Positions 1 through 8,801 of a DNA stretch of 64,000 bases are shown piece after piece. A model generated the notes under the pieces. That model saw nothing but the letters and a program-made list of their open reading frames with translations. It made no database searches and was not told the DNA's origin. Both the position numbers and the translations under genes were made by a program. The stretch is taken from positions 87,307 to 151,306 of the forward strand of contig JAHABL010000007.1 of NCBI GenBank assembly GCA_018376445.1, written 5' to 3'. How positions within the stretch are numbered: position 1 is the first letter of the stretch; each line of letters opens with the position of its first letter. This DNA comes from Mycobacteriales bacterium (GTDB lineage Bacteria > Actinomycetota > Actinomycetes > Mycobacteriales > Mycobacteriaceae).

Positions 1-1151
1 CGGATGGCAGCTGCAGTAATCGGGGCGGGACCACTATCCTTCGTCAGACTAGAGGTCATGCGCCCCGCCTCATCAAAAGGGTGGGGTGGCCGCTCCTGCG
101 AGGTAGTGGGGAGGTCATTATTTGATGATGTCGGATCGCTCTGATCTGCAGCCAGGGGCGAGTCTGCGGAGGCGCCGGGCGGTATGTGCGGTGTGCCGGA
201 CGGAGGAGCTTGTGGTGGGGCGCTAGCCTGTAGTAGCTCAGAAATCTGATCTTCCGACATTTGGGGTGGGTCAAAGGGTGCCCGGCGCCGTCGATGCGGG
301 AGTGCTAGTAGCGCGGCCTCCCGCAAGTCCTCATCGGTGACGGTGGTACGTCCCTGCCATGCGGCGTGGGCACATGCTGCCCGTGTCATCACGACATCGG
401 CACGCAACCCATCAACCCCCGCATGGGTGGCAATTCGGGAGATGCGCAGCACGAGCTCGTCGGAGATCTCGACCGTGGGGAGCACTTCGCGGGCGATATG
501 GAGTCGTGTGCGCAACTGGCTGGTGGCGTCCTCCCACAACCGTACGAAACCGGAAGGGTTCGCGTCATAAGCGAGCCTCCGACGTACAATCTCGACTCGT
601 TGGGCAGGGTCGGAAAGGGGCTCACTCTCCACGCTAAAACCAAAGCGGTCGAGAAGCTGTGGACGTAGTTCTCCCTCTTCCGGGTTCATCGTCCCCACCA
701 AGATGAACGAGGTCTGTGCAGTATGCGAGATACCATCTCGCTCAACATGGACGAAGCCCGTGGCTGCGGCATCGAGGAGGACATCCACAAGGTGGTCTTT
801 CAGCAGATTAATCTCATCAACGTAGAGGACACCGCCATCTGCTTGGGAGAGAAGCCCGGGTTGAAAGTGGTAGTCAGAGGATTCCAGAACTGCTGCTAAA
901 TCGAACGATCCCACCACGCGGTCTTCGGTGGCCCCAAGTGGAAGCTCAACGATGGGATGCTCCGCTTCTCCTAGAAGCGGAGCCATTCCCCGCACTGCAG
1001 TAGTTTTGGCAGACCCTTTGGCTCCTCGAATCACCACTCCTCCGATTCGAGGATCGATGGCCAGTAGGCAGAGGGCTTCTCGCATCTGTTGCTGCCCAAC
1101 GATAGCGGCGAAGGGGTAGGCAGGTGGCGGGGTAGTCGATACGGTGCTCAT
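1..1151 (-). CDS. Magnesium/cobalt chelatase AAA+ subunit (ChlI/BchI-like), truncated by window edge
   Basis: The frame stays open from the ATG at 1151 down to base 1, so only about 383 N-terminal residues are visible. Residues 43-51 form a Walker A loop (GAKGSAKTT) and 111-117 a Walker B (VDEINLL), followed by the sensor stretch GTMNPEEGELRPQLLDRF. This is the typical order of the ATPase part of Mg-chelatase ChlI/ChlD. After about residue 300 comes a Pro/Ser-rich linker, as in actinobacterial ChlI-ChlD fusions whose VWA domain would lie beyond the window. In mycobacteria the homologue sits beside cobalamin genes and is thought to help insert metal into corrin or porphyrin rings. cobQ lies 2.7 kb away, which fits. 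There is no Shine-Dalgarno sequence; a TAAGCT box 7 nt before the ATG suggests a leaderless mRNA. It is divergent from mtr. Family assignment is firm, metal specificity is not. Confidence 0.88.
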   Translation of the reverse strand, partial: MSTVSTTPPPAYPFAAIVGQQQMREALCLLAIDPRIGGVVIRGAKGSAKTTAVRGMAPLLGEAEHPIVELPLGATEDRVVGSFDLAAVLESSDYHFQPGLLSQADGGVLYVDEINLLKDHLVDVLLDAAATGFVHVERDGISHTAQTSFILVGTMNPEEGELRPQLLDRFGFSVESEPLSDPAQRVEIVRRRLAYDANPSGFVRLWEDATSQLRTRLHIAREVLPTVEISDELVLRISRIATHAGVDGLRADVVMTRAACAHAAWQGRTTVTDEDLREAALLALPHRRRRAPFDPPQMSEDQISELLQASAPPQAPPSGTPHIPPGASADSPLAADQSDPTSSNNDLPTTSQERPPHPFDEAGRMTSSLTKDSGPAPITAAAI

Positions 1152-1158
1152 AGGAGAA

Positions 1159-1187
1159 AGCTTAGGGTGTTCGCGGAACGAAATGAA
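1159..1187 (-). promoter_or_regulatory. Candidate leaderless promoter of the chelatase gene
   Basis: On the minus strand TAAGCT (1164-1159) fits the actinobacterial -10 pattern TANNNT. It ends 7 nt before the ATG at 1151, and TTCATT lies 17 nt upstream of it. The bases just before the ATG are pyrimidine-rich and give no ribosome binding site, so transcription probably starts at or next to the start codon. Read by eye; no transcript data. Confidence 0.4.
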
Positions 1188-1282
1188 GCGATCGGGCGTA
1201 TACCATGGGAGGTGACCTTCTCTCCTCGCGGAAAAGCCTCTTCTGAGCAAGGCTTAGCAGCACACTTCACAAGGATGGTTGA

Positions 1283-2710
1283 ATGACTGCAACACATTAT
1301 GACCTTGTCGTCATCGGCACTGGCTCTGGTAACTCACTTTTTGATGAACGCTTCGGCAGCCTGAAGATCGCTCTCTGCGAAGACAAAATTTTCGGTGGCA
1401 CCTGCCTCAACGTTGGGTGTATTCCCACCAAGATGTTTGTTTACCCTGCTGATCGAATTCATGACCTGCAAGACCTGGATCGTCTGGGTGTCAACGCTCA
1501 GGTCAATGAGGTGCGATGGGCGGAAATTGTGGATCGGGTGTGGAACCGCATTGATCCTATTTCTGCTGGTGGCGAGCGTTACCGTGTAGAGGACTGCAGC
1601 AATATCGATGTCTATGGACATGCTGAGTTCATTGGTGAAAAGCGTTTCCGAGTAGCCGACCGCAACGGCGCCGACACTCATGAGATCACCGCCGACCGTG
1701 TTGTCCTGGCGGCTGGCTCGCGCGCGGCTGTTCCCGGAGTGGTCACTGAGTCTGGGGTGCAGTACTACACCAACGAGGACATCATGCGCATTGACCGTGT
1801 TCCAGAGCATCTTGTCATTCTCGGTTCTGGCTATATTGCCACTGAGTTCGCCAATGTGTTTTCTGGGATGGGTGCGGAAGTGACACTGATCGGCCGTTCC
1901 CAGGTACTCCTCAAGCACCTTGACTATGAACTCGCTGAACTCTTTACGGAGATCGCAGGCGAGAAATGGGATGTGCGTCTCGGACAAGGGACGACTGCCA
2001 TTAACCAGATAGAAAAGCAGCGTGAAGACGGCTCCTCGTACCTCGAGACCACCATCACTTTTGCGGACGGCAGCACCGTCGCTGGAGATGCTTTGCTCGT
2101 TGCTACCGGCCGCACACCCAATGTCGATCGCCTGGGACTCGAGAACAACTCCGGTGTCACGGTCGAGAAGGGACGTGTCGTCGTCGATGAGTTTGGCCGT
2201 ACCACCGCACCTGATGTATGGGCTTTCGGTGATATCTCGTCTCCTTACCAACTTAAGCACGTTGCTAATGCGGAGATGCGCGCTGTCCAGCATAATCTCA
2301 TGGCAGAGTCACCCGCAGACTATCGGAAGATGCCCCACCAGGTGGTCCCGGCTGCTATTTTCACCAACCCCCAGATTGCCCATGTCGGCCTCACTGAAGA
2401 AGCGGCCCGTGCTAAGGGGGAAGCAGAGGGCTTCCCTGTGACGGTCAAAGTTCAGAAGTACGGTGATGTCGCCTACGGCTGGGCTATGGAAGACAAGCAC
2501 GGGATCGTCAAACTCATTGCGAACGCGGCAACTGGTGAGCTGCTCGGCGCACACGTACTCGGGCATGAAGCTAGTTTGCTCATTCAACCCATTATTCAGG
2601 CCATGAGCTTCCATCTAAAGGTTTCTGACATGGCGCGGGGTCAATACTGGATTCACCCTGCATTGACCGAAGTTGTAGAGAATGCTTTGTTGGGTCTCGA
2701 TATTCAGTAA
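1283..2710 (+). CDS. mtr: Mycothione reductase
   Basis: NADPH- and FAD-dependent reductase that returns oxidised mycothiol (mycothione) to its thiol form in the cytoplasm, the actinobacterial counterpart of glutathione reductase. The 475-residue protein begins with an FAD-binding GTGSGN motif (12-17), followed by the redox-active disulfide C41-LNVG-C46 inside GGTCLNVGCIPTK. A second Rossmann motif (ILGSGYIATE) lies near 180, and the dimer-interface H458-P...E463 motif sits at the C-terminus. Length and motif order match mycobacterial Mtr rather than lipoamide dehydrogenase: the N-terminal region is short and has GSGN instead of GGG. AAGGA lies 8 nt before the ATG. It is divergent from the chelatase gene and followed by a strong terminator, so it is probably monocistronic. 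Its presence points to a mycothiol-producing actinomycete. Confidence 0.93.
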   Translation: MTATHYDLVVIGTGSGNSLFDERFGSLKIALCEDKIFGGTCLNVGCIPTKMFVYPADRIHDLQDLDRLGVNAQVNEVRWAEIVDRVWNRIDPISAGGERYRVEDCSNIDVYGHAEFIGEKRFRVADRNGADTHEITADRVVLAAGSRAAVPGVVTESGVQYYTNEDIMRIDRVPEHLVILGSGYIATEFANVFSGMGAEVTLIGRSQVLLKHLDYELAELFTEIAGEKWDVRLGQGTTAINQIEKQREDGSSYLETTITFADGSTVAGDALLVATGRTPNVDRLGLENNSGVTVEKGRVVVDEFGRTTAPDVWAFGDISSPYQLKHVANAEMRAVQHNLMAESPADYRKMPHQVVPAAIFTNPQIAHVGLTEEAARAKGEAEGFPVTVKVQKYGDVAYGWAMEDKHGIVKLIANAATGELLGAHVLGHEASLLIQPIIQAMSFHLKVSDMARGQYWIHPALTEVVENALLGLDIQ

Positions 2711-2728
2711 CATGTGAGACAACTCTGC

Positions 2729-2772
2729 AACATGGCCACCAGCGTACTGTTGTAGCTGGTGGCCATGTTTTT
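2729..2772 (+). terminator. Intrinsic terminator of mtr
   Basis: Perfect 15-bp inverted repeat AACATGGCCACCAGC (2729-2743) and its complement (2755-2769), with an 11-nt loop and a run of five T (2768-2772). It lies 18 nt after the mtr stop codon. Confidence 0.9.
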
Positions 2773-2806
2773 ATTGGGCTTTTCACACACGGGAGAATAG
2801 ACAACC

Positions 2807-3748
2807 ATGCTTCGCACTCGCTTCCTGCGCAAGACTGGAGCAACTCTTGCTGCACTAGCGTTGCTTTGTGCTCTACCGTCGGCCAGCCTTCCCCGGGCAA
2901 ACGCCGATGATGCCATTGACCAAGACGACGTTCCGATGAAGGATGGCGTCCCCGCTATCCTCAACCATTGGGACTGTCGCTCTGCCAAGCATCCAACTCC
3001 GGTCATCATGATTCACGGAACGTTCTCACGTCAGTTGAGCCAGATTGACACTACCCAGATGCTGCACGATAACGGTTACTGCGTCTATGGCATCAATGCC
3101 GGCTATAACCCAGATATTCTCTACACCAAGATGAACCCAGAGTATTACGGACTTGCCCACGTTGATGAAACAACAGCTCAAGTCAATGCTTTCATCGAAA
3201 AGGTGAAGCGTAAGACTGGCGCAAAGAAAGTTGACCTCATTGGGCACTCCCAGGGTGGTCTCATTATTCGCAATCGGATTACCCGCTACGGTGGGAAAGA
3301 CGTACGTGTAGCTATGTTCCTATCGGGCACCCATCATGGCACCACTCTGATGGGTGCGGCGACCATGGTGAAATACGCTATGCCCCACCTTTTCCCGATA
3401 ATCTCTGAACCGATCGTCGGCCCTGCGGTCTACGAGCAGATGGTGGACTCGCCTTTCATGACCAACCTCAACAAGCATCGGGATACCGTCTCTGGCGTAA
3501 CCTACGTCGTCATGGTCACCCCGGATGACAAACAAGCCACGCCCTGGCAGTCTGGTTTCATCACCAACCCGGTAAAGGGTGCGACCGTCTTTAATATCAA
3601 CATCAAACAGTTGTGTAATATCCCTGCGGATGACGAAATAGACCATTCCGATACCCACATCGATTACCGAGCACTACGGGTCATTCGATGGGCACTGTCC
3701 CAATCCACACAACCGGGCGCACATCCGAATTGCCTCGCTAATAAATAG
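2807..3748 (+). CDS. Secreted alpha/beta-hydrolase, triacylglycerol lipase type (lipase class 2/EstA-like)
   Basis: 313-residue protein with a clear Sec signal peptide: basic MLRTRFLRK, hydrophobic core to about residue 25, and an A-N-A type cleavage region near 31-33. The mature part has the lipase HG motif (VIMIHGTFS, about 66-74) for the oxyanion hole and the nucleophile elbow G146-H-S148-Q-G. A late His (H284 in DTHIDY) is the likely catalytic base, and several Cys could form disulfides outside the cell. It therefore probably hydrolyses host or environmental acylglycerols or other esters. The gene stands alone between the mtr terminator and a convergent cobQ, with GGGAG upstream of the ATG. 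Mycobacteria do not have it at this position. Substrate and chain-length preference cannot be read from the sequence. Confidence 0.85.
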   Translation: MLRTRFLRKTGATLAALALLCALPSASLPRANADDAIDQDDVPMKDGVPAILNHWDCRSAKHPTPVIMIHGTFSRQLSQIDTTQMLHDNGYCVYGINAGYNPDILYTKMNPEYYGLAHVDETTAQVNAFIEKVKRKTGAKKVDLIGHSQGGLIIRNRITRYGGKDVRVAMFLSGTHHGTTLMGAATMVKYAMPHLFPIISEPIVGPAVYEQMVDSPFMTNLNKHRDTVSGVTYVVMVTPDDKQATPWQSGFITNPVKGATVFNINIKQLCNIPADDEIDHSDTHIDYRALRVIRWALSQSTQPGAHPNCLANK

Positions 3749-3787
3749 TCACGAGGGTAACGGACCCGTCACTTCGTCTACCTCATC

Positions 3788-3824
3788 ATCACTGCCCTCG
3801 CGCACTAGCGTGCAGGGCAGTGAT
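3788..3824. terminator. Hairpin between convergent lipase and cobQ genes
   Basis: Inverted repeat ATCACTGCCCT (3788-3798) / AGGGCAGTGAT (3814-3824), with a further GCAC/GTGC pairing inside the loop. It overlaps the cobQ stop codon and lacks a T-run on either strand, so it may be a weak bidirectional terminator or only an RNA 3' end structure. Confidence 0.5.
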
Positions 3825-5346
3825 CTATTGCGCACCGGAGGAGATCCACCTGCGCTTCTTCCACCGCCGTGGCAGAAATCGGCGGCTCATGCAGCACAAA
3901 GCCAGTCTTGCCCACAGACTGCGCAACGTGCCGCAGCCAGAGCTGACGAACCGCATCATTGTGGAAAAAACCGTGGCAGTGTGTCCCCCACACTGTTCCG
4001 ACGCGGCATCCCTCCGGTGTGCCATCCGTATAGTTGAGCAAAGGTTCTCCATCCAGATACGTAGAACACCCTTCATGAATCTCATACCCCTGCACGGGAT
4101 ACGTCACCGCTTGAGCACTACCCTGTACTCCCCCGGCAGGCAGTGACACCAGGGAGCCGGAGAACTCAGCCACGGTCTTAGTAGATGCATAGCAAATCTT
4201 CACGGGGAGCAACCCCAGCCCACTTACCGACTCAGCTTCGTCGACCAGAAAGCAGCCCAGCATCTGATATCCCCCGCACAACCCCATCACCATTTTCCCC
4301 GCCGCTCCCGCCTGTGTCACTGCTTTATCGAGACCACGGCTCCGCAACCACTGAAGATCAGCCAACGTGTCTTTACTCCCTGGCAGGACAACAGCATCGG
4401 CAGTCTCCACTTCCCCTGGGTGTCTCGCCCAATACACGTCAACGCCCGGCTCATAGGACAGCGCTTCAAGATCCGTCGCATTAGCTAGGCGTGGATAACG
4501 GATGGCCGCGATACGGAGCCGCGTCGTCCCCGCTGCTGGCTGCGGCACCCCAACATACTGGCCTTCCACTGCTTGCAAGGAGTCTTCCGCACCATACCAG
4601 TAGCCCTGCACAAAGGGCACTACACCCAAAACGGGAACTCCAGTTCGCTCCTCTACCGTCACAAGACCTGGTTCCAGAAGGGCTTCATCACCACGAAACT
4701 TATTGACGATGAAACCTTGCAGCAGCTCCCTATCAGCGTCATCAAGGAGCTCATAGGTTCCCACAAAGTGCGCCAGCACTCCCCCACGGTCAATATCCCC
4801 CACCACAATCACCGGAATGCTGGCGGCAGCTGCCAACCCCATATTCGAGATATCGGTGGCACGCAAATTCACCTCAGCTGGAGATCCGGCCCCTTCGCAC
4901 ACCACAATGTCGTACTCGCGACGTAACTGCTGGAGGTCTTCCACACACAGCTTCCGCAATCCTCGACGGTCGGGAAAATAGTCACGGGCCCCGACATCGG
5001 CTACCGGTTTACCGTGCACGATGAGCTGCGATCGCTGGTCACTCCGTGGCTTGAGGAGAATCGGGTTAAGGAAGGTCGACGGAGTGATACCAGAGGCTTT
5101 GGCCTGCACATACTGCGCTCGTCCGATCTCTCCCCCGTCTGGAGTGACCGCAGCGTTGTTGGACATGTTTTGTGCTTTGAAAGGAGCCACTCGCAGTCCG
5201 CGGTGACGCAGCACTGCGCATAACGCGGTGACGAGCACAGATTTTCCCGCATTAGAGGTACAGCCAGCGATAAGAACCGCAGGAGCAAGCTCGTCCGTCG
5301 CAGCAGACTGGGCAATCTGGAGCACTGCATCAACGAGGGTCCTCAT
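3805..5346 (-). CDS. cobQ: Cobyric acid synthase (glutamine-hydrolysing)
   Basis: ATP-dependent amidase that uses glutamine to amidate side chains b, d, e and g of adenosylcobyrinic acid a,c-diamide in cobalamin synthesis. The N-terminal dethiobiotin-synthetase-like half has a P-loop (GCTSNAGKS, 28-36) and the CobQ block FKAQNMSNNA...GGEIGRAQ. The C-terminal class I amidotransferase half has nucleophile C357 in GLCGGYQMLG and catalytic H458 in GTHCHGF. The MSNN and GGEIGRAQ motifs separate it from the MurT/GatD and CobB paralogues. The ATG at 5346 was chosen because AGGAGG lies 8-9 nt upstream; a further upstream in-frame ATG at 5385 lacks such a site. The protein has 513 residues, close to the family norm. 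With the chelatase nearby it implies corrinoid synthesis or salvage, though no other cob genes are visible here. Confidence 0.92.
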   Translation of the reverse strand: MRTLVDAVLQIAQSAATDELAPAVLIAGCTSNAGKSVLVTALCAVLRHRGLRVAPFKAQNMSNNAAVTPDGGEIGRAQYVQAKASGITPSTFLNPILLKPRSDQRSQLIVHGKPVADVGARDYFPDRRGLRKLCVEDLQQLRREYDIVVCEGAGSPAEVNLRATDISNMGLAAAASIPVIVVGDIDRGGVLAHFVGTYELLDDADRELLQGFIVNKFRGDEALLEPGLVTVEERTGVPVLGVVPFVQGYWYGAEDSLQAVEGQYVGVPQPAAGTTRLRIAAIRYPRLANATDLEALSYEPGVDVYWARHPGEVETADAVVLPGSKDTLADLQWLRSRGLDKAVTQAGAAGKMVMGLCGGYQMLGCFLVDEAESVSGLGLLPVKICYASTKTVAEFSGSLVSLPAGGVQGSAQAVTYPVQGYEIHEGCSTYLDGEPLLNYTDGTPEGCRVGTVWGTHCHGFFHNDAVRQLWLRHVAQSVGKTGFVLHEPPISATAVEEAQVDLLRCAIDHCPAR

Positions 5347-5431
5347 GGGTCTCCCCTCCTTCCCTCTCGTGCACACGAAGGGCATACCGAGTGAAGCGTT
5401 CTCAGTATGCCCGTGGTGTCACGTTGACCTG

Positions 5432-6319
5432 CTAGCGGTGCGCGGGGTCCCCAGTTCCATCTGAGCGGATTGTCAGTACTTCGTACGAATCCTCTGTCAC
5501 CAAGATGGTGTGTTCGAACTGGGCAGTCCAGAGGCGGTCGCGGTTTTGCACTGTCCATCCATCGTCCCAAATATCGTAGGCTAGCGAGCCAAGGTTGATC
5601 ATCGGTTCAACGGTGAGCGTCATACCCGGTTCCATGATGTCAGTGACGGAAGGCTCATCGTAGTGCAACACTGCCAGACCATTGTGAAAAGTGGGGCCAA
5701 CACCATGGCCAGTAAAGTCGCGCACAACGTTATAGCCGACGCGCTTGGCGTAAGACTCAATAACGCGACCGATAACATTCACCTGACGACCGGGTCGAAT
5801 CGCCTTAATACCGCGCCACATCGCCTCATGGGTGCGTTCTACAAGAAGGCGGTGTTCTTCGCTGGGTTCTCCAGCAAAAAATGTTGCGTTCGTGTCGCCG
5901 TGTACGCCGTTCTTAAATGCGGTGACGTCAATGTTGACGATATCGCCTTCCTGAATCACTGTGGAATCTGGAATACCATGGCACACAATCTCATTGAGTG
6001 ACGTACAGCAGGACTTGGTAAAGCCTCGATATCCCAGTGTAGAAGGGTATGCTCCGTGGTCACACATGTACTCGTGCGCAATGCGATCCACTTCGTCGGT
6101 GGTCACGCCGGGAGCAACCGCCTCCCCGGCCACCTGGAGTGCATCAGCGGCAATTGTGGAGGCTTCCCGCATCGCCTCAATGACCTCGGGAGTCTGCACA
6201 TAGGGCTCACCGATGGCTTCTTGCACATCGTCCTTCCACACATATTCAGGCCGCTCAATATCAGCGGGAACAGTACGGATAGGGGTGGGTTTGCCAGGGT
6301 ATAGCGGTCCTCGAGTCAT
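5432..6319 (-). CDS. map: Methionine aminopeptidase, type I
   Basis: Removes the initiator methionine from nascent proteins; cytosolic two-metal enzyme. The roughly 295-residue form carries an N-terminal extension (about 40 residues, ending PEYVWKDD) typical of mycobacterial MapB. The metal ligands are visible in order: Asp in VNIDVTAF, Asp in HGDTNATF, His in FTGHGVGPTFHN, Glu in LTVEPMI and Glu in AQFEHTILV. The substrate-side His lies in the YRGFTKSCCTSLNEIVCHGIP block. The start at 6319 has GAGAGGA 7 nt upstream; an in-frame ATG at 6349 would add ten residues without a clear site. It precedes cobQ on the same strand with an 85-nt gap and follows ispG after 48 nt, so it may be cotranscribed with ispG. 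Confidence 0.93.
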   Translation of the reverse strand: MTRGPLYPGKPTPIRTVPADIERPEYVWKDDVQEAIGEPYVQTPEVIEAMREASTIAADALQVAGEAVAPGVTTDEVDRIAHEYMCDHGAYPSTLGYRGFTKSCCTSLNEIVCHGIPDSTVIQEGDIVNIDVTAFKNGVHGDTNATFFAGEPSEEHRLLVERTHEAMWRGIKAIRPGRQVNVIGRVIESYAKRVGYNVVRDFTGHGVGPTFHNGLAVLHYDEPSVTDIMEPGMTLTVEPMINLGSLAYDIWDDGWTVQNRDRLWTAQFEHTILVTEDSYEVLTIRSDGTGDPAHR

Positions 6320-6367
6320 CGATAGTCCTCTCCCAATAGGATATTTCAAGTGGGGTCGGTAATGGGG

Positions 6368-7495
6368 TTACTCGGCGGAAAGACCTTGCTCATCGGCGAT
6401 GCGCTGAGCTTCCTCAATAAGAGTGGGGACGATCTCCTTTTCCGGCACAGTCTTAATGACTTGACCCTTCACGAAAATTTGTCCTTTGCCATTACCTGAA
6501 GCACAGCCCAAATCAGCTTCACGAGCTTCACCTGGGCCGTTGACAACGCAACCCATAACCGCCACGCGCAACGGGAAGGATACGTCCTTGAGGCCCTCTT
6601 CGACCTCATTCGCTAGTTCAACAACGTCCACCTGGCAGCGTCCACATGAGGGGCAGGAGACGATCTCCAGGCGCTTGGGGCGAAGGTTCAAACTTCGCAG
6701 AATAGCTTCGCCGACCTTAATCTCTTCTACTGGCGGTGCAGACAGACTGACGCGAATAGTATCCCCGATGCCTTGCGCAAGGAGCGTACCGAAGGCAACT
6801 GACGACTTAACCGTGCCTTGGAAGGCGGGCCCAGCTTCGGTAACACCCAAGTGCAGTGGGTAGTCGCACTGGGCTGCCAGCAGTTCATAGGCCCGCACCA
6901 TCGTCACGGGATCATGGTGTTTTACCGAGATGGCAATGTCGTGGAAATCGTGCTCTGCAAAAAGACCGGCTTCCCAGAGCGCAGATTCAACGAGCGCCTC
7001 GGGCGTGGCCTTACCGTACTTTTCTAGTAATCGTTTGTCGAGAGAACCGGCATTAATACCAATACGGATGGGGATATTGGCAGCACGGGCAGCAGTGGCC
7101 ACTTCCTTCACTCGTCCATCGAACTCACGAATATTACCGGGGTTCACGCGAACAGCGGCACAGCCAGCATCAATAGCGGCGAAGATATAGCGTGGCTGGA
7201 AGTGGATGTCGGCAATGACCGGGATAGGGCTCTTTGCCGCGATGGCTGCCAATGCATCAGCATCTTCCTGTCGCGGGCAGGCAACACGTACAATGTCGCA
7301 GCCGGCAGCGGCAAGCTCTGCGATCTGTTGCAGAGTGGCGTTAATGTCATGGGTACGAGTGGTGGTCATCGATTGGACAGAGACCGGAAAATCGGAGCCC
7401 ACGCCCACATTCCCCACCATCAGCTGACGGGTTTTCCGGCGGGGATGGAGTACCGGTTCGGGAGCTTGGGGCATTCCCAGATCCACATCGGTCAC
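6368..7495 (-). CDS. ispG: 4-hydroxy-3-methylbut-2-en-1-yl diphosphate synthase
   Basis: Also called GcpE. It reduces methylerythritol cyclodiphosphate to HMBPP in the non-mevalonate isoprenoid pathway, using a [4Fe-4S] cluster. The 375-residue protein has the TIM-barrel start (VSVQSMTTTRTHDINATLQQ). The C-terminal cluster site consists of C281 and C284 in CPSCGRC, C316 in MGCVVNGPGE and E323, the usual three-Cys plus Glu ligand set. It begins with GTG at 7495, preceded by AGAGGAG at a normal distance. The gene order ispG-rip-dxr, with two pathway genes around a protease, is the same as in mycobacteria (Rv2868c-Rv2870c). The product feeds decaprenyl phosphate, menaquinone and other polyprenyls. 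Confidence 0.95.
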   Translation of the reverse strand: MTDVDLGMPQAPEPVLHPRRKTRQLMVGNVGVGSDFPVSVQSMTTTRTHDINATLQQIAELAAAGCDIVRVACPRQEDADALAAIAAKSPIPVIADIHFQPRYIFAAIDAGCAAVRVNPGNIREFDGRVKEVATAARAANIPIRIGINAGSLDKRLLEKYGKATPEALVESALWEAGLFAEHDFHDIAISVKHHDPVTMVRAYELLAAQCDYPLHLGVTEAGPAFQGTVKSSVAFGTLLAQGIGDTIRVSLSAPPVEEIKVGEAILRSLNLRPKRLEIVSCPSCGRCQVDVVELANEVEEGLKDVSFPLRVAVMGCVVNGPGEAREADLGCASGNGKGQIFVKGQVIKTVPEKEIVPTLIEEAQRIADEQGLSAE

Positions 7496-7565
7496 GATGA
7501 TTCTCCTCTCGAAAGGCTCGGGACACCTTTCTGTATCACTTTCTAATGCTAGTCACTGCGCACGT

Positions 7566-8801
7566 TTACTGCATAAGCCGAACCGGGTTCACCACATCAG
7601 CGATCACCGTCACGATAAACAGCAAAACTAGGAGACCTACCACAATTGTGGTCAGTGGCAGCAGCTTAGAGTAGTCGGCTGGCCCCAACGGCTCTTTACC
7701 TTGGAGACGGCGGATAGCATCCCGCAGTTTCTCGTAGATGATGACCATCACGTGGCCACCATCCAAAGGAGGCAGTGGGATGAGGTTGAAAAGCGCGAGG
7801 CAGAAGTTAATTTGCGCCAACAGCATCAAGAAAACGGACCAGGAGCCGAAAGCAAGTGCGTCACCACCGGCCACCGAAGCACCCACTACACTCATGGGGC
7901 TATTTGCCGATCGTTCTCCACCGAAGATGGATTTGACGAGGCCTGGAATCTGGGAAGGAATATTAACGAGAGCCTTTGCAATGGCTCCATTCAGATCCCA
8001 GGAGAAACTGACGGCAGCGGGAAAAGCTGTAGCCACATTGTAGTGGCGGAGAGGTTCAAGCGGTTCCTGTCGAACGCTCACTCCGGCAACGGCAACCCGA
8101 CGGAGCGTACCTTTGCCATCTTCACCGGCGTCCGGTTTCTTCACCAATCGCAATGCCTGTTGCGGCTCAATACGGTAGGTGTAGTTCTTACCGGCTCTCT
8201 CAACACTGTATGTCACTGTCGACGTCGCGGATTGAGTGAGCGAAATGACCTGATCAGGATTCTTAATTCGCGTCCCATTGACATGCGTGATGATGTCTCC
8301 CGCTTGCACTCCAGCAGTGCCTGCCGGACCTTTGCCAGTGCAGTCGGCAACTGTGCCGTCTGTACGCTGGTCAGCCACACAGGTGGTGGCGGCGACACGC
8401 GTCACCATAGGTGAGTCCATATTGGGAAGACCCCATGCTGCCGCAACCACCCAGATGAGGACAACACCCAGGAGGATGTTCATGAAGATTCCACCCAGCA
8501 TCACAATGATGCGTTTCCAGGCGGGCTTTTTATACATGGCATCGGGAGCTTCTTCTTCGGTCAGCTCCTCATCCAAGATGGTCATACCAGCGATATCGCA
8601 GAAACCGCCCAACGGCAATGCCTTAATACCGTACTCAGTTTCCCCTTTACGGCGGGAAAATAGTGTTGGTCCGAAACCGATGAAATAGGCACGGACGCGC
8701 ATTCCCGACCATTTGGCGGTAAGTAAATGCCCCGCTTCATGGAGCGCCACCGAGACGGCGACGCCGATGATAAAAAGAATGATGCCGAGGGCAAAGGTCA
8801 T
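7566..8801 (-). CDS. rip: Intramembrane site-2 zinc metalloprotease (Rip1/RseP family)
   Basis: Membrane protease that cuts anti-sigma factors and other substrates within the bilayer (regulated intramembrane proteolysis). The 411-residue protein starts with a transmembrane segment holding H21-E-A-G-H25. A periplasmic PDZ-like region lies in the middle (GVQAGDIITHVNGTRI...). The third zinc ligand is in the late membrane motif PLPPLDGGH (D347). The start at 8801 is supported by AGGAG five bases upstream and by a 4-nt ATGA overlap with the dxr stop, which suggests translational coupling. In M. tuberculosis the homologue Rip1 controls several sigma-factor pathways and envelope lipids. Whether the anti-sigma partners exist here cannot be told from this window. 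Confidence 0.93.
   Translation of the reverse strand: MTFALGIILFIIGVAVSVALHEAGHLLTAKWSGMRVRAYFIGFGPTLFSRRKGETEYGIKALPLGGFCDIAGMTILDEELTEEEAPDAMYKKPAWKRIIVMLGGIFMNILLGVVLIWVVAAAWGLPNMDSPMVTRVAATTCVADQRTDGTVADCTGKGPAGTAGVQAGDIITHVNGTRIKNPDQVISLTQSATSTVTYSVERAGKNYTYRIEPQQALRLVKKPDAGEDGKGTLRRVAVAGVSVRQEPLEPLRHYNVATAFPAAVSFSWDLNGAIAKALVNIPSQIPGLVKSIFGGERSANSPMSVVGASVAGGDALAFGSWSVFLMLLAQINFCLALFNLIPLPPLDGGHVMVIIYEKLRDAIRRLQGKEPLGPADYSKLLPLTTIVVGLLVLLFIVTVIADVVNPVRLMQ

Noticed and set aside
1334..2293. Open frame of 319 codons on the minus strand inside mtr
   Set aside because: It lies wholly opposite mycothione reductase, with no ribosome binding site or domain; it follows from codon bias.
7701..8414. 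Open frame of 237 codons on the + strand inside rip
   Set aside because: Antisense to the PDZ and membrane part of the site-2 protease, with no independent support.
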